A stretch of DNA of 64,000 bases from assembly GCA_051294375.1 (NCBI GenBank), contig JBJCIZ010000239.1, positions 4,345,834-4,409,833 of the forward strand, in the 5' to 3' direction. Of this stretch, positions 12,166 to 25,574 are shown one piece after another. The notes under the pieces were generated by a model, which did not search any database, was not told where the DNA came from, and saw only the letters and a program-made list of their open reading frames with translations. Source of the DNA: Paraspadella gotoi (lineage: Eukaryota; Chaetognatha). Position numbers and translations under genes: made by a program. The stretch's first letter is position 1. The number at the start of each line of letters is the position of its first letter.

Positions 12166-12655
12166 GGTTAAGTTTTAAAATTAAGTTAAAAAATTTAAAA
12201 AAATTGTTTTAATAATTAAAAAGGATTTGGGTGAGATATTTAAGTTAATGGAGGCGCTTCTAAAAATAAAAACAAAATTAACGATATATGGATAATTTTT
12301 ATATTGGTTGTGCCAATTTCATAATCTCTTTCCTCTCTCTCCCTCTCCCACTCTCTCCCACTCTCTCGCTCTCCCACTCCCTCCCTTCCCCCTTCACTGC
12401 CTCCCTCCCTCCATCACACAGCTCCGTTTCCACCGTTCCGACCGCCAGCTCGGCCCGCCACTCATCTGCTATTCCGAAACGCCCGGCTTGGCCAGAGAGA
12501 ACAGGGATTACTGGACGCCCTGTTACAGGGCTTTTTTGCGATATTTCCAACCGGGCGATCGGATCAGAGTGGAATACAAGCAGACGTCCGATTGCTCGGG
12601 AGATGTTCTCGTTCCGCTGCGCCATTCGAGATTCGGGATGTTTTTCGTGGGTTAG
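9457..12655 (+). CDS. TNF-superfamily ligand 1, type II membrane protein
   Basis: Exons: 9457 to about 9650 (end unclear), about 9912-10092 (start unclear), 10692-10775, 11087-11238, 11983-12102 and 12422-12655 (TAG). Exon 1 encodes a short basic cytoplasmic tail and one membrane anchor rich in Val (ILVVVVVVAVLAGVIASL). Exon 3 is almost all Arg/Lys/Gly (RRGRRKRRRRGK), a likely furin-type site that would release the ectodomain. Exons 4-6 form the TNF homology domain: VAAFQLRGA (strand A), IRDWK, FQDGIVVVKNPGFYYG (the usual GxYxxY-type strand), FQPGDRIRV and a C-terminal FGMFFVG. The last four exons join in frame (phases 1,1,0,0). Extracellular cysteines include GQRCKF, LICYS and TPCYR. Ligands of this family trimerise and bind TNF receptors; the receptor here is unknown. 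The join of exons 1 and 2 is the weak point. Confidence 0.83.
9700..9840. repeat. Telomere-like CCCTAA-type array in intron 1
   Basis: Irregular tandem (ccctaatcctta)-like repeats, the core of the TIR family, without clear ends here. Confidence 0.7.
10104..10200. repeat. (GATT)n and (TTTA)n tetranucleotide repeats
   Basis: Tandem attg units followed by attt units, just inside intron 2 of TNF ligand 1. Confidence 0.9.
10413..10610 (+). mobile_element. SINE-1 copy
   Basis: Head with gacccggtgagtaataccatcagctc and B-box-like gggatcgatcccc, the family body, and a cttagcgccttat end. Inserted in intron 2 of TNF ligand 1. Confidence 0.8.
11038..11080. repeat. (CT)n tract at a 3' splice site
   Basis: Pure CT run ending six bases before exon 4 of TNF ligand 1 (acacag then exon); it acts as the polypyrimidine tract. 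Confidence 0.95.
12105..12162. repeat. (GA)n tract at a 5' splice site
   Basis: The donor after exon 5 of TNF ligand 1 reads GTGAGAGAGA and runs straight into a GA array. The same intron ends in a CT-rich stretch (12330-12421), so its two ends are complementary. Confidence 0.95.
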
Positions 12656-13732
12656 ATTTTGTAAGGCGCTATTTTCCGATAGCGTCTTATTGTTTTTTAA
12701 AATGTTTTTTTTCGGGGTCGATTTTCTAATTGTTTCCCCCTAAAACTGGGGTATAAAATAAGTATAGAGTATGTAAAATATTATGCCTCGCCATTTTGTC
12801 TTTTTCTTCTCTCACCCAACTTTTATTTTTGACCGTACATAAACTGTCCCCACGCGTTCAGCCAAAACCTTTTCTGGTTATTTTGTCGGACTTTTGTCGT
12901 TCCCTATGTCGTAATTTTGCGAGACTTAAGATAATTATTTAGTTAGTTTTTTTGACAATCTATAAGTAGAATTGTCCATCATCAACTACAGTTTTACAGG
13001 ATTATTTATAAGTTATTTCACAGAGTACATTGAACTATAACTGGTATTAAATGTGATTCAAATGTGGCCAAAATTTTAATTCTGATAACTTATCTTTCAT
13101 TTTATTATTGAAATAAAAAAATAATAAAAATATAAAAGCAATAATTAAAAAAAACAGTGCCTAAAAACTAGTATAAAATTGGTACAACCAATAAAATATT
13201 AGATTTTTATTTTATAAATAAGCTAACTTATCTCTGGTTTTTTAAAATATTTATAAATATTCTGCAAAAATAGAATCTGAGAAATATTAATTGGTTTCAA
13301 ATAAAATTTTAATTTTAGTATAAATCTAGCTGATAAAAAAAAATATTTTTTTTTGATCTGTCCTTATATAATTTTTTATTTGATAGGATCGGATTGAAAT
13401 TAAAATTTGATTAAAATACTTGCTAAAAAAAGTTAATAATAAAAAAATAATATAAAAGCTATTGAATTTTATTGGATAACATTAATACAGAATTATAGAA
13501 TCTCAAATATAAAACTTATTTTCCAAAAGCTCCCATTTTGGATTAAATTTATAATTAAGAAAGGTTTTCATAATTTAAATATAAGGTATGGGGTTATAGT
13601 TATGGATTATATTATGGGTTAAAGATTCGTGTTAAGGATTAAGTTAAGGTTATGTTTTAAAGTTATAAAGATTAGGCTCAGGAACAGAAATGGGCCGCTT
13701 TTGGAAAATAGTTCTCAGAAATGTTCATCGTT
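12656..13732. other. Convergent intergenic spacer
   Basis: 3' ends of TNF ligand 1 (+) and the globin gene (-) face each other here. Mostly AT-rich; 13513-13710 is a copy of the telomere-like TIR element. A fragment resembling repeat C lies near 13180-13260. Confidence 0.6.
13513..13710. mobile_element. TIR element with telomere-like core, copy 3
   Basis: Left end cttattttccaaaagctccc, interior ggattaagttaagg-type repeats, right end atgggccgcttttggaaaata. About 200 bp, complete, ending 22 bp from the globin stop codon. Confidence 0.75.
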
Positions 13733-15124
13733 TTAGGATTCAGGACCGGACTGATAATCCTCCAAACCGTACTCGAAATGTTTGTTGAAAGTCACGCGGA
13801 GTTTCGTCCACGCGATGTCGCATCTGTCGTTGGCGAAAAAAAAACAAAAGATCAAACGCGGGATAAAAATATTATAAAATATATATAAATAATCAAATAA
13901 AAATAAAATATAAAAAAACCCCAAATATTTCAAATTAAATAGCTTTTGAGCTTTGCTTTCCATAATGAAAATGAGAGAAAAAAAAGTTTGATGGAACCTT
14001 CCTTGTATTTCAAGGAAACTGATTTTATATTTTAACCTATGATGAAGTCAAAAGCCTTTTAAATATCGCGACTTTCTCAAATAAACTGATTAACTTATAA
14101 GAAGAGTTTTATTTATTTTCTAAAAAAACATTTAATTTGAAACTACAAATCTTGCTTTAATGAAGTCTCGGAAAAAAATTACATAAACTAAATATTCTTT
14201 AGATAAATTCATAATTAATGGAATATAATAGTTTAATGCGATATAGTTTTTTATTTCTGTTAGAGGGCTACTAATTCTCTACCCTGGTGGCATAAGAGCA
14301 TGCATTCCCTGTTCCTACCAAGTGCCCTTAGAGACACTCTATTACAAATGTGTCCCATATCTGTTTTAGTCATCGAATAAAATCAATCAGCCAATAAATC
14401 AGTCGTGGTAGTCGTTTGTTTTCGTCGTCGTCGTCATCGATGTTGTCATCTTCGTCGTTCGTCGTTCGTCTTCGTCGTTCGTCGTCGTCTCTCACTTTTC
14501 GTCGTCGTCGTCATCTTCCTGTCGTTCGTCGCGTCGTTCTTCACTTTTCGTCGTCGTCGGGGCACTTGTCGTCGTCATCTGTCGTTCGTCGTCATCTCTC
14601 ACTTTCGTCTGTCGTCGTCGTCGTCGGTCTTCTCACTTTTCGTCGTCGTCGTCGTCATCCTCGTTCGTCTCGTCATCTCTCACCTTTTCGTCGTCGTCGT
14701 CGTTCTGTCGTTCGTCTGTCACTCTTCACTTTTGTCTCGTCGTCGTTCGTCGTTTCGTCGTCGTCTCTCACTTTTCGTCGTTCGTCGCTTCTGTTGTCGT
14801 CTTCTCTTTGTCCTCGTCGTCCCGTTCGTCTGTCGTCTGCGTCTCTCACTTTTCTGTCGTCTCGTCTCTCACTTTTCGTCTGTCGTCGTCGTCTGTCGTC
14901 GTCTCTCACTTTTCGTCGTCGTCGTCGTCTCTCACTTTTCGTCATCGTCGTCGTCGTCGTCGTCGTTCTCTCACTTTTCGTCGTCGTCGTCGTCGTCGTC
15001 GTCGTCTCTTCACTTTTCGTCCCAAGTTGAATTAAATTCTTTGATCGACTTTGACATGGCGACGAGGAAGATGGACATGTCGCCTTGCTGGACTCCCATG
15101 CGCGCATGGTCGTAGCTGTAAGGA

Positions 15125-15203
<79 letters not shown>

Positions 15204-15330
15204 AAGAAAGAATAAAGAGAAAGAAAGAAAAAAGAAAGATAGAGATACAGAGAGAGATAAAGAGAGTAAAAACAAAAGAAAGAAAGAAAGACAGAAGAGA
15301 GGTAGAGAGATTGAGAAAGAGAGAGAGAGA

Positions 15331-15370
<40 letters not shown>

Positions 15371-15392
15371 AATAAATAAAGAATGAAAGACA

Positions 15393-15439
<47 letters not shown>

Positions 15440-15799
15440 ATAAAAGAAAGAAAGAAAAAAAAGAAAGAAAGAAAAAAGAAAGATAGAGACACAGAGAGAG
15501 ATAAAGAGAGTAAAAACAAAGAAAGAGAGAAAGACAGAGAGGAGAGGTAGAGAGATGGAGAAAGAGAGAGAGAGAGAGAGAAATAAAGAATGAAAGACAG
15601 ATAGAAAGAGAGAGAGAGAGAGAGAGAGATAGAGAGAGAGAGAGGGAAAGAGAGAGAGTTTTTATATCGGTTATGTTTTTGAAAAAAATTCGCTCCTTTT
15701 AATTCTTACCCCATTATTCTTATCTGCTCTATCAAGTAAGACGTGTCGTCCATGTTCTCCAGCACTTTGTCCAGTACGACATGGAGCTGGAGAGAGAGA

Positions 15800-15831
<32 letters not shown>

Positions 15832-18019
15832 TGATAATGGTGATGAAGATGATAGAAAAGCTTTTGAAAATTATTATAACTAAATATTGAACAAAACGAC
15901 ACGAACTAATGAACTAAAGAAATGAATGAACAAACGAATGAACGAACGAAGGGAACTAACAAACGAATGAACGAACGAATGAACGAAAAACAAACAAACG
16001 AATGAAAAAAGGGAAGAAAAAAACGAATGAACGAATTAACAAACAAATGCACAAAAAACAAATAATGAACGAACGAACAAACAAATGAACGAATAAATGA
16101 ACAAAATCAAAACGAATGAGAGATCCAACAAACGGATGAATGAAAGTACGAATGCTGAAGAAGAAGACTTATATCGCAACGGTAGTGTTTATTGAAGAAA
16201 AGTCCCTGGCCGGAATAGTATTAGAAAAGAAGGAAGTTAGTAGAACTCGAGAAACGCGGAGAGTGGACTGAAAAGGAACGGATCCTCGGGAGAGGGAGGG
16301 GAAGAGGAGGATGAGGATCGAGGAATGAACAAAGGAAATGAACAAACAAATGAAGGAACAAATGAACAAAACCAAACGAACCAACGATCGAACTACCGAA
16401 CAAAAGAACGAAAAAAAAACAAACAAAAAAAAAAAAAAAACAAAGGGAACGAATGAAGGAACGAAGGAACGAACTAACGGAACGAACTCCCCTTCTCTCT
16501 CTTACGTGATGATTATGTTTGTGAGATCGAATGTGTCTCATAGCTTCTTCGACGCTTTTGCTGTTCTGTGTGTAGTAGAACCTGACACGTGGCGACGCAC
16601 GTGGCCGCCCGGGGGGGGGATTTAAGTAAAGAATAAATCGGCCGTATTTTCGGAAAGCGCTCCCATTTCAGCTTTTAAATCAAAATTTGGTAATTTTTTT
16701 TTTTGGGGGGGGGGCTCGCTTTTTTCCCTGCGTGCCTCATTTTTTATTTGTCCGTACCAGAATTTAATTTTAATCTTAAAATTTAACATGTATGCGTTTA
16801 TATTTTATAAATTTATAAACCAATCCCTAACCTTTAACCCTAAACGCCGGTCTCTAACTCAAATCTCAAACCGTAATCACAAACATCGTCTTTAACCTTA
16901 ATCACTGTGAGAATTGTCGCTTATTCTCATGCTAGGGCGGACTAACATCTAATGTTTCGCCCGTAACGAATCGTCTCATCCTTAGGAAACTCGTAAAAAC
17001 GACGTTTCTCCGGGCAAAAGACAAAAGAAAATGGCCGTAAAAATATTGGACCAAAAAGGGAAGGGAAAAGCGCGACATGAGGCGAAATATCTTTCATACT
17101 CACCTAATCCTTAACCTTAACCTTTAATTCCGAATTGAAGATAAAAATGGGGCGCTCTGGGAAAATAAGGCCATTCTCTCACGCATCCATAACTTCTCCG
17201 TCACCTCTCCATCATGTCCGGCGACAGCGAGAAGAAAGTTTCGAAGAGATTATTGCCGAATTGCTCGGGGTCTATTGCGATGTTTGGCGCCCATGTCGAC
17301 CGGATCAGATTTCGTTCCTTTTCGTTTTTTTTTTTTGGGGGGGATATAAGGCGGGGGGGGAACGGGGGGGGAGAGGAAGGGGAGGGGTGGGGGGGGGAGA
17401 GTAGAACGTAGCGCGGCGGAGGGGTGTTGATAAGAATGTTTAAAACTATTTGCTATATTTATATTGATTTGCTTTACCCATCTTTACTTTACCCATCTGC
17501 GATTTCATCTCTCCCCATCGGCAATTCAAACTTTATCCATCTGCTATTCCAACTCTCCACATCTGCAATTCAATCTTTATCTATCTGCTATTCCATCTCT
17601 CCCCATCTGTAATTCAATCATAATCAATCTGCTATTCCATCTCTCCCCATCTACCATTCAAACTTCACCCATCTACTATTCCATCTCTCCCTATCTGCAA
17701 TTCAGTCTTTATCCATCTGCTATTCCAATTCTCCACATCTGCAATTCAATCTTTATCCATCTGCTTTTCTAACTTATCCCAATATTTTCTATCTGCAATT
17801 CCATCTATCCTCAATCTCTTCTCATCTTTAATTCCATCTCACTACTATCCACAATTTCATCTCTCCCAATCTGCACTTCCACCTCTTTCCATCTGCAATT
17901 CCATCACACCTCATCTTCAATTCCATCTCTACCACATCTGCAATTCACCTCTGACTCATTTGGGTAAGAGGATCTGGATCGTCGAGTCCCTTGTCGCTTT
18001 TGCAACAAGAGTTGCCCAT
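13733..18019 (-). CDS. Globin with an N-terminal acylation motif (globin X-like)
   Basis: Minus-strand exons in transcript order: 18019-17949 (start), about 17317-17205, 16581-16506, 15786-15710, 15115-15014 and 13823-13733 (stop). Exon 1 begins MGNSCC, a consensus for N-myristoylation at Gly2 with adjacent palmitoylatable Cys, as in membrane-bound globin X proteins. Exon 2 has the A/B-helix signature LIRSTW...FGNNLFETFFSLSPDMM. Exon 3 ends in a His-rich E helix (IRSHKHNHH), where the His before Asn aligns with distal E7. Exons 4-5 give VLENMDD and IMGYDHARMGVQ, whose His is the proximal F8. The last exon has the usual H-helix Trp (CDIAWTKL). The last five exons join in phase (2,0,2,2). Exon 1 (phase 2) does not fit exon 2 (phase 0), so a small exon in the 17.3-17.9 kb repeat, or an indel in the adjacent homopolymers, is likely. 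Confidence 0.85.
14405..15030. repeat. (TCG)n composite minisatellite in a globin intron
   Basis: About 620 bp of cgt/tcg triplets punctuated by a recurring tctctcacttttcgtcg unit. All six frames stay open, giving spurious Arg/Ser/Val translations. It fills the 3' side of the intron between 13823 and 15014. Confidence 0.9.
15122..15660. repeat. Long GA-rich tract
   Basis: GA dinucleotides with gaaa and agac interruptions, containing a near-repeat of about 240 bp (15180-15370 and 15435-15600). On the transcript strand it is a CT tract leading into the acceptor of globin exon 5 (cttacag at 15116). Confidence 0.95.
15890..16130. repeat. GAAC/GAAT short tandem repeat
   Basis: Irregular (gaacgaat / aaacgaatg) units in a globin intron. 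No coding sense on either strand. Confidence 0.85.
16640..17172. mobile_element. TIR element with telomere-like core, copy 4
   Basis: Left end ggccgtattttcggaaagcgctccc, right end atggggcgctctgggaaaataaggcc; the interior holds CCCTAA-like repeats and a second internal end-like sequence (about 16710), suggesting nesting. It ends about 30 bp before globin exon 2. Confidence 0.7.
17464..17945. repeat. Minisatellite of about 22-bp units
   Basis: Tandem ctgctattccatctctccccat / ctgcaattcaatctttatccat half-units fill the first globin intron. The translation is a repeated Ser/Pro/Leu pattern with no gene context. Confidence 0.9.
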
Positions 18020-18184
18020 ACAGGGTGGCTCATGAACGAGGCGCGATGAGGCTGACGTTAAACAGCGAGTACCGAACGAGGTGCGCTTTGGGGTAACGAT
18101 GAAAGTTGTTTATCATTAAAACTCTTTAACGCCCAACGTAAATTTCAAAGAAAATATTGATCTTGAGTCATTCACAGTATTATT

Positions 18185-18310
18185 AAATATTTATCCATTC
18201 GTTTAATAAATAAGCTGTACTGCCTACTGACTTTGGACAGGCGTTGGTGTGTTAAGTCCTCGATCATTCTTACAAGATATAATTACATCGTCAGATTATC
18301 AAGTGATACA
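18185..18310 (+). repeat. Interspersed repeat C, partial
   Basis: Shares ccattcgtttaataaataagct, gactttggacaggc and cctcgatcattcttacaagata with the other copies. Confidence 0.7.
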
Positions 18311-19890
18311 ATATTTCTTTAACTGCCTCAACTTTATTAGATCAGTTTTGATATTAGTACAACCTATACAAAAATAATCCATTTATCCAATAACCAATCT
18401 TCCCCGTAGCCCCGATTCAGACATATTGTCCATCCTCAGTCGACATTATTCGTAAATGTTACAAAGCAGAGACTGCTTAAATTTGTACATTTTCCGAGTA
18501 TAATGTCAACATAAAAGGACACCGCATGGGGCGCAGTATGGTGACCCTCCCCCCAAAAAAACCCATTTTTTAGGTAATTTTTAAATGTTACCCTTTTGGA
18601 GATTCCCCCAAGGGGAATGAAAACATTTCTTCCCCTAGGAGAGAAATCTACTGGCGACGGTATATATCACATTTTCTTAATTGAATACCTGTATTTTGTT
18701 ATCCGCGGTAGCACATAATTACCTTCGCTGCGATCAAACGCCAAATAAAATAAACAATGATAATAAAAATAAAAATTATTTAAATAACTAAATAATTCTT
18801 CAAAAAAGGTTTAAAAAAATGTTAATCGTCTTTTTTGGGAAGATTATACATTTAGAATAATTATTTTTTTTTTAAAGAGAAACACAACATTTTAAAACAC
18901 AATTTTTTTTAAAAGAATTAAGCGAGGCGCAGATTTTGCCGGATTCTTGTAATCCAGTTACATTTTCCAATACAAAATTTAACGTTTAACAAATTTATAG
19001 GAAGATATGAAGATATATATATTTAAAAATCCTTTGTTTTTATTTATTTCCCAATAGTCAAATGAACATAGCAATCCAATTTTACGTTTAATGTTTAACA
19101 AATTTATAGGAAGATATGGAAATATAATTTTAAAAATATATTTGTAAAAATCCTTTGTTTTTACTTCTCTCCCAGGGCGCTTTAATCAATAGTCAAATGA
19201 ACATAGCAATCCAATTTTACGTTCAAATAGACAGACAGACCGAACGATGAAAAAAAAATACTTATTAAGTCTCTCCGCGAGTACTCGCGAATCGCGACGC
19301 AACTATGAATAGTTAACTCGATATATATATATATATATATATTTTCATCTCTTTTGTCTTTTGTTCGTCTCTTCGTTGTTATAAAAATGAAAGTTCCGGT
19401 CGGCGCGACATCTAACCGAAACTCGCAGCGGAAGAATCTTTTGTTTCGAAAATCGGGAATTCCAAGAAATTCCTTGTATTCTCTTGCGTTGTCTATTTTT
19501 ATTTAAAATTTTAAATCACTATTTTTTTTTGGTTTTGTTACTTTTAAAATAAAATAACGAAACTAATAATATGAATAAGATCGAAATGTAAGTAAAAAAA
19601 AAACAAAAAACAAAAAAAAAACGAAAAAAAACGACGAGCTCAAATTCTCGGCTCTCTTTTACCAAAGCGAGCCCCATTTTTTTTTAACCTTTATTCCAGC
19701 CTAAATATGATCTTAATCATTTATCTTAAACCTTAGTCCCTAACAAGAATCCCTAACCCTAATCGCTAACCTTAATTACTTTACAATTTGAGGATGACAC
19801 TCAATGACATCGCGAGGACGAACGACGACAAAATGATGAGAGGAATTTGTGTCATTTAAAAAGAAATGACGTCATCGGTGAAATCTTTTA
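18311..19890. other. Intergenic, mostly unassigned
   Basis: AT-rich. An ~80-bp stretch is duplicated (aatttatagg aagatatg... at about 18990 and 19090), as is a caatagtcaaatgaacatagcaatcc segment (19053, 19189). A (TA)n run lies at 19321. A telomere-like TIR fragment runs from about 19648 to 19790. No exon is confidently seen. Confidence 0.5.
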
Positions 19891-19984
19891 TTCATGAACT
19901 TGAAAACCGTCATTGCGAAATTGTCCGAAACTGATAATAGGACGAATTCTACGATGACGATGATGAAGATGATGACGCGTTTTC

Positions 19985-20026
19985 TTTCCCCCCCCCTCTC
20001 TCTCTCTCTCTCTCCTCCTCTCTCTT

Positions 20027-20064
<38 letters not shown>

Positions 20065-20299
20065 TCCTCTTCTTTTTACACAAAGTTCTGTTACCAGGTT
20101 ACATAAGAAGGGAACTACTGTGTTATATTTTGGAGTTTTACTTCAATCAACAAAAAAAAATTTAAAAATATTTTTTTATATCTCCCTCTCTCTCTCTTTC
20201 TCTCTTTCTCTCTCTCTCACTCTTTCACTCTCTCTCCATTTTTCTTTTGACACCAAGTTCTGTACCAGGTTACAAAGGGGGAACTACTGTGTTTATTTT

Positions 20300-20348
<49 letters not shown>

Positions 20349-20525
20349 GTTTAAAGAATGTTGTTTATAAGTAACAGAAAGATAGAGAAAGAGGGAAGAA
20401 ATATGTCATCATCATCTTCATCATCGTCATCGTGGAATTCTCTCTCTCTCCCTCTTTCTTTTGACACCAAGTTCTGTACCAGGTTACAAAGGGGGAACTA
20501 CTGTGTTTATTTTTGGAGAGAGAGA
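19985..20525. repeat. Triplicated CT - unit - GA module
   Basis: A ~55-bp unit (ttttgacaccaagttctgt, accaggttacaaaggggga, actactgtgtt) occurs at about 20068-20135, 20245-20302 and 20457-20515. Each copy is preceded by a CT tract and two are followed by a GA tract, so each can fold as a long CT/GA hairpin. Confidence 0.85.
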
Positions 20526-20584
20526 GAGAGAGGGAGATATAAAACAAGTTTGAGCAAACAATGTCAGATCTGCCCACGATCATT

Positions 20585-20825
20585 ATCGGTAATTAATTAA
20601 TTAATTATTAATTATTTATTAATAATTAATTCAAGTTAATTAATTATTTAATTAATTAATAATTTATTTATTCAGGTTTATTATTTAATTAATTAGGCAA
20701 TTAATTAATTAATTAATTTGATCCAAAATGTATGATTTGATTGATTAATTGACTGATTAATTAATTATTGATTAATTAATTGACTGATTAATTAACTGAT
20801 TAATTGTTTGATTAATTAATACATC
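20585..20825. repeat. (TTAA)n-rich tract
   Basis: About 240 bp of attaattaattaattg and gattaattaactg units, nearly all A and T. Confidence 0.95.
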
Positions 20826-20879
20826 TTGCATTTACATTTAAAATAAAAAGAAAAAGAAACATCATCAATTAGTGAAACA

Positions 20880-21320
20880 GGTTCTTTGTTTTTTCCATTT
20901 AAACTCATTTCCACTCAAACGATTCCTTCGAAACTTGATTTCCAGTTTAATTACACACCTTTCTACCCAAATACAAAATTTCAAGTCAATCGCTCCTTCC
21001 ACTTATGAGTAATTGGTGTTCAAATAGTAAAATATATTTTTTTGTTTTTTCCATTTAAACTCATTTCCACTCGGACGATTCCATCAAAACTTCATATCCA
21101 GCTCAATCACACACTTCCCTACCCACATACAAAATTTCATTCCAATCCATCCATCCAATCACGAGTAATTGGTGTTTTTTGCTAAGGTGGGACGGACAGA
21201 TGGACAGACAGACGGACGGATGGACATTGTTTATTTTGCAAAATTTATCATAATTCGATTTTCTGACATGATATAAGTGAATGCCCGACAAGATTGAGGG
21301 GGCGGACTGACGGACCGACA
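20880..21320. repeat. Interspersed repeat D with GGACGGACAGACGG stretch
   Basis: Two tandem near-copies (20886-21010 and 21040-21170) of ccatttaaactcatttccactc through tgagtaattggtgtt, followed by gctaaggtgggacggacagatggacagacagacgg. Related pieces occur reversed at 32080-32310 and 32610-32680, and as fragments near 19220 and 36790. Confidence 0.7.
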
Positions 21321-21679
21321 AAGTGAATTATAGAGTCGGGATCTGCTGAAAGCAGATCCGACTAAAAATATTTTTAAATTTTTTTTGTTGATTGAAGTAA
21401 AACACCAAAAATTTAAAAGAAATCATTACATCGTCCTATTGGACGATTACTATTGGGAATAGTATTATGACAATATCATATGGATGTGCTCATCTACGTT
21501 CTTTCATTTATCTTGATGTAGATTATGTAATGTCACGTCATGTTCGACCGCGAATCACAACCTTGTGATTCGTGAGTCCTGACATTTTTGGGTTTTTCAC
21601 GATTTGTCCTTTAAAAATGGGGAAAAACTTTGACAAAAACATTTGGCTATTTTTGTGAAATTGACCTGGTGGAAAAGGA

Positions 21680-22250
21680 CAGGTTGGAAAGAGAGAGGAA
21701 GGAGATAGAGAGAGAGAGAGAAAGAGAGAGGAGGGAGCGGGGAGAGAGGGAGAGAAGAAAAAGGAGAAAGGAGGGAGGAGAGAGGAAAGAGAAGGGAGAG
21801 AGGGAGGAAGAGAGAAAGAGAGAGTAAAGAGTGAGAGAGGAGGGAGAAGAGAAGAAGGAGAAGGGAGAGAGGAGAGAGGAAGAAAAAAGAGAAAGAGAGA
21901 ATAGAGAGTGAGAGAGGAGGGAGAAGAGAAGAAAGAGAAAAGAGACAGACGAGAGGAAGGAAAGAGAGAAAGAGAGAGGAGAGAGTGAGAGAGGAGGGAG
22001 AAGAGAGGAAAGAGGAGGGAGAGAGGAGAGAGGGAGAGGAAAGAGAATGGAGAGAGAAGAGAGGGAGGAAAGAGAGAAAGAGAGAGTGAGAGAGGAGGGA
22101 GAAGAGAGGAAAGAGCGAGGGAGAGAATGGATGAGAGGGAGAGGAAAGAGAATGGAGAGAGAAGAGAGGGAGGAAAGAGAGAAAGAGAGAGTGAGAGAGG
22201 TGGGAGAAGAGAGGAAAGAGAATGGAGAGAGGAGAGAGAAGAGAGCCAAG
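21680..22250. repeat. Purine-only GA-rich tract of about 570 bp
   Basis: Almost uninterrupted A/G on the plus strand with recurrent gagagaggagggagaagag units of about 65-100 bp. The long minus-strand open frames (Ser/Leu/Pro repeats, up to 294 codons) are artefacts of this composition. Confidence 0.9.
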
Positions 22251-22340
22251 AAAGTAAGGAGCCGAACTCGTCCCGTGATTCCTCCGACCGAGTTCTATAT
22301 TCCCCGCTCCCCCCCAATCATTCATTTTGCGATGATGAAA

Positions 22341-22877
22341 CATTTGACGACGCGAAAAAAACCGACGGAGGAAAAGAAAGTAAAAGAAAGTATAAAAATG
22401 CGAAGAGAGAGACGGAGAGAAAAATGCGAAGAGAGAGACGGAGACAAAAATTGTAAAATCGAAAAAAAAAAAAAAAACCAAAAGCGACCAGAGAAGAAAA
22501 ATTTAAAAGAAATCCAACCAACCACGCTTTGTCACCTTTTTGTCACCAAAAAAAAAAAATAATCATTTTTAACCTTAAAAAGGAAAGAAAAAATCGACGA
22601 AGTAATAATCAATAAATAAAATCATTTCAAAGCAACCAAAAAAAAAATAGTTTTACCAAAAAGAAGTATAAAACATCCAAAAAAAAAATAAAATTTTTTT
22701 AAAAATTGCGCGTTCACAAAAAAAAAAGAAAATTAATTAAAAAAAGGACCGAAAAACCGCGAAAAACGAAGAAAATAAAGGAGAAAAAAATATAAATTAA
22801 AAAAAATAATAATAAACTAAAACAAATATATTAAAAACTAAATATAAAGAATAAAAAAGAAAGTAATCCCGAGAAAA
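22341..22877. other. AT-rich upstream region of TNF ligand 2
   Basis: Poly(A)-rich sequence immediately 5' of the start codon; it must hold the promoter and 5' UTR, but I cannot point to specific elements. Confidence 0.4.

Positions 22878-25574
<2,697 letters not shown>

Noticed and set aside
14405-15519. Open frames of 200-236 codons in the TCG and GA tracts
   Set aside because: Arise from triplet and dinucleotide repeats inside a globin intron; only the short segment 15014-15115 on the minus strand is coding.
19785-19855. Minus-strand signal-peptide-like exon (MTQIPLIILSSFVLAMSL) with a GTAAAG donor
   Set aside because: No downstream exon could be found on that strand and it overlaps a telomere-like repeat fragment.
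21538-22562. Open frames of up to 294 codons on the minus strand and 171 on the plus strand
   Set aside because: Pure products of the GA/CT tract (Ser/Leu/Pro or Glu/Arg repeats); no splice context or family motif.
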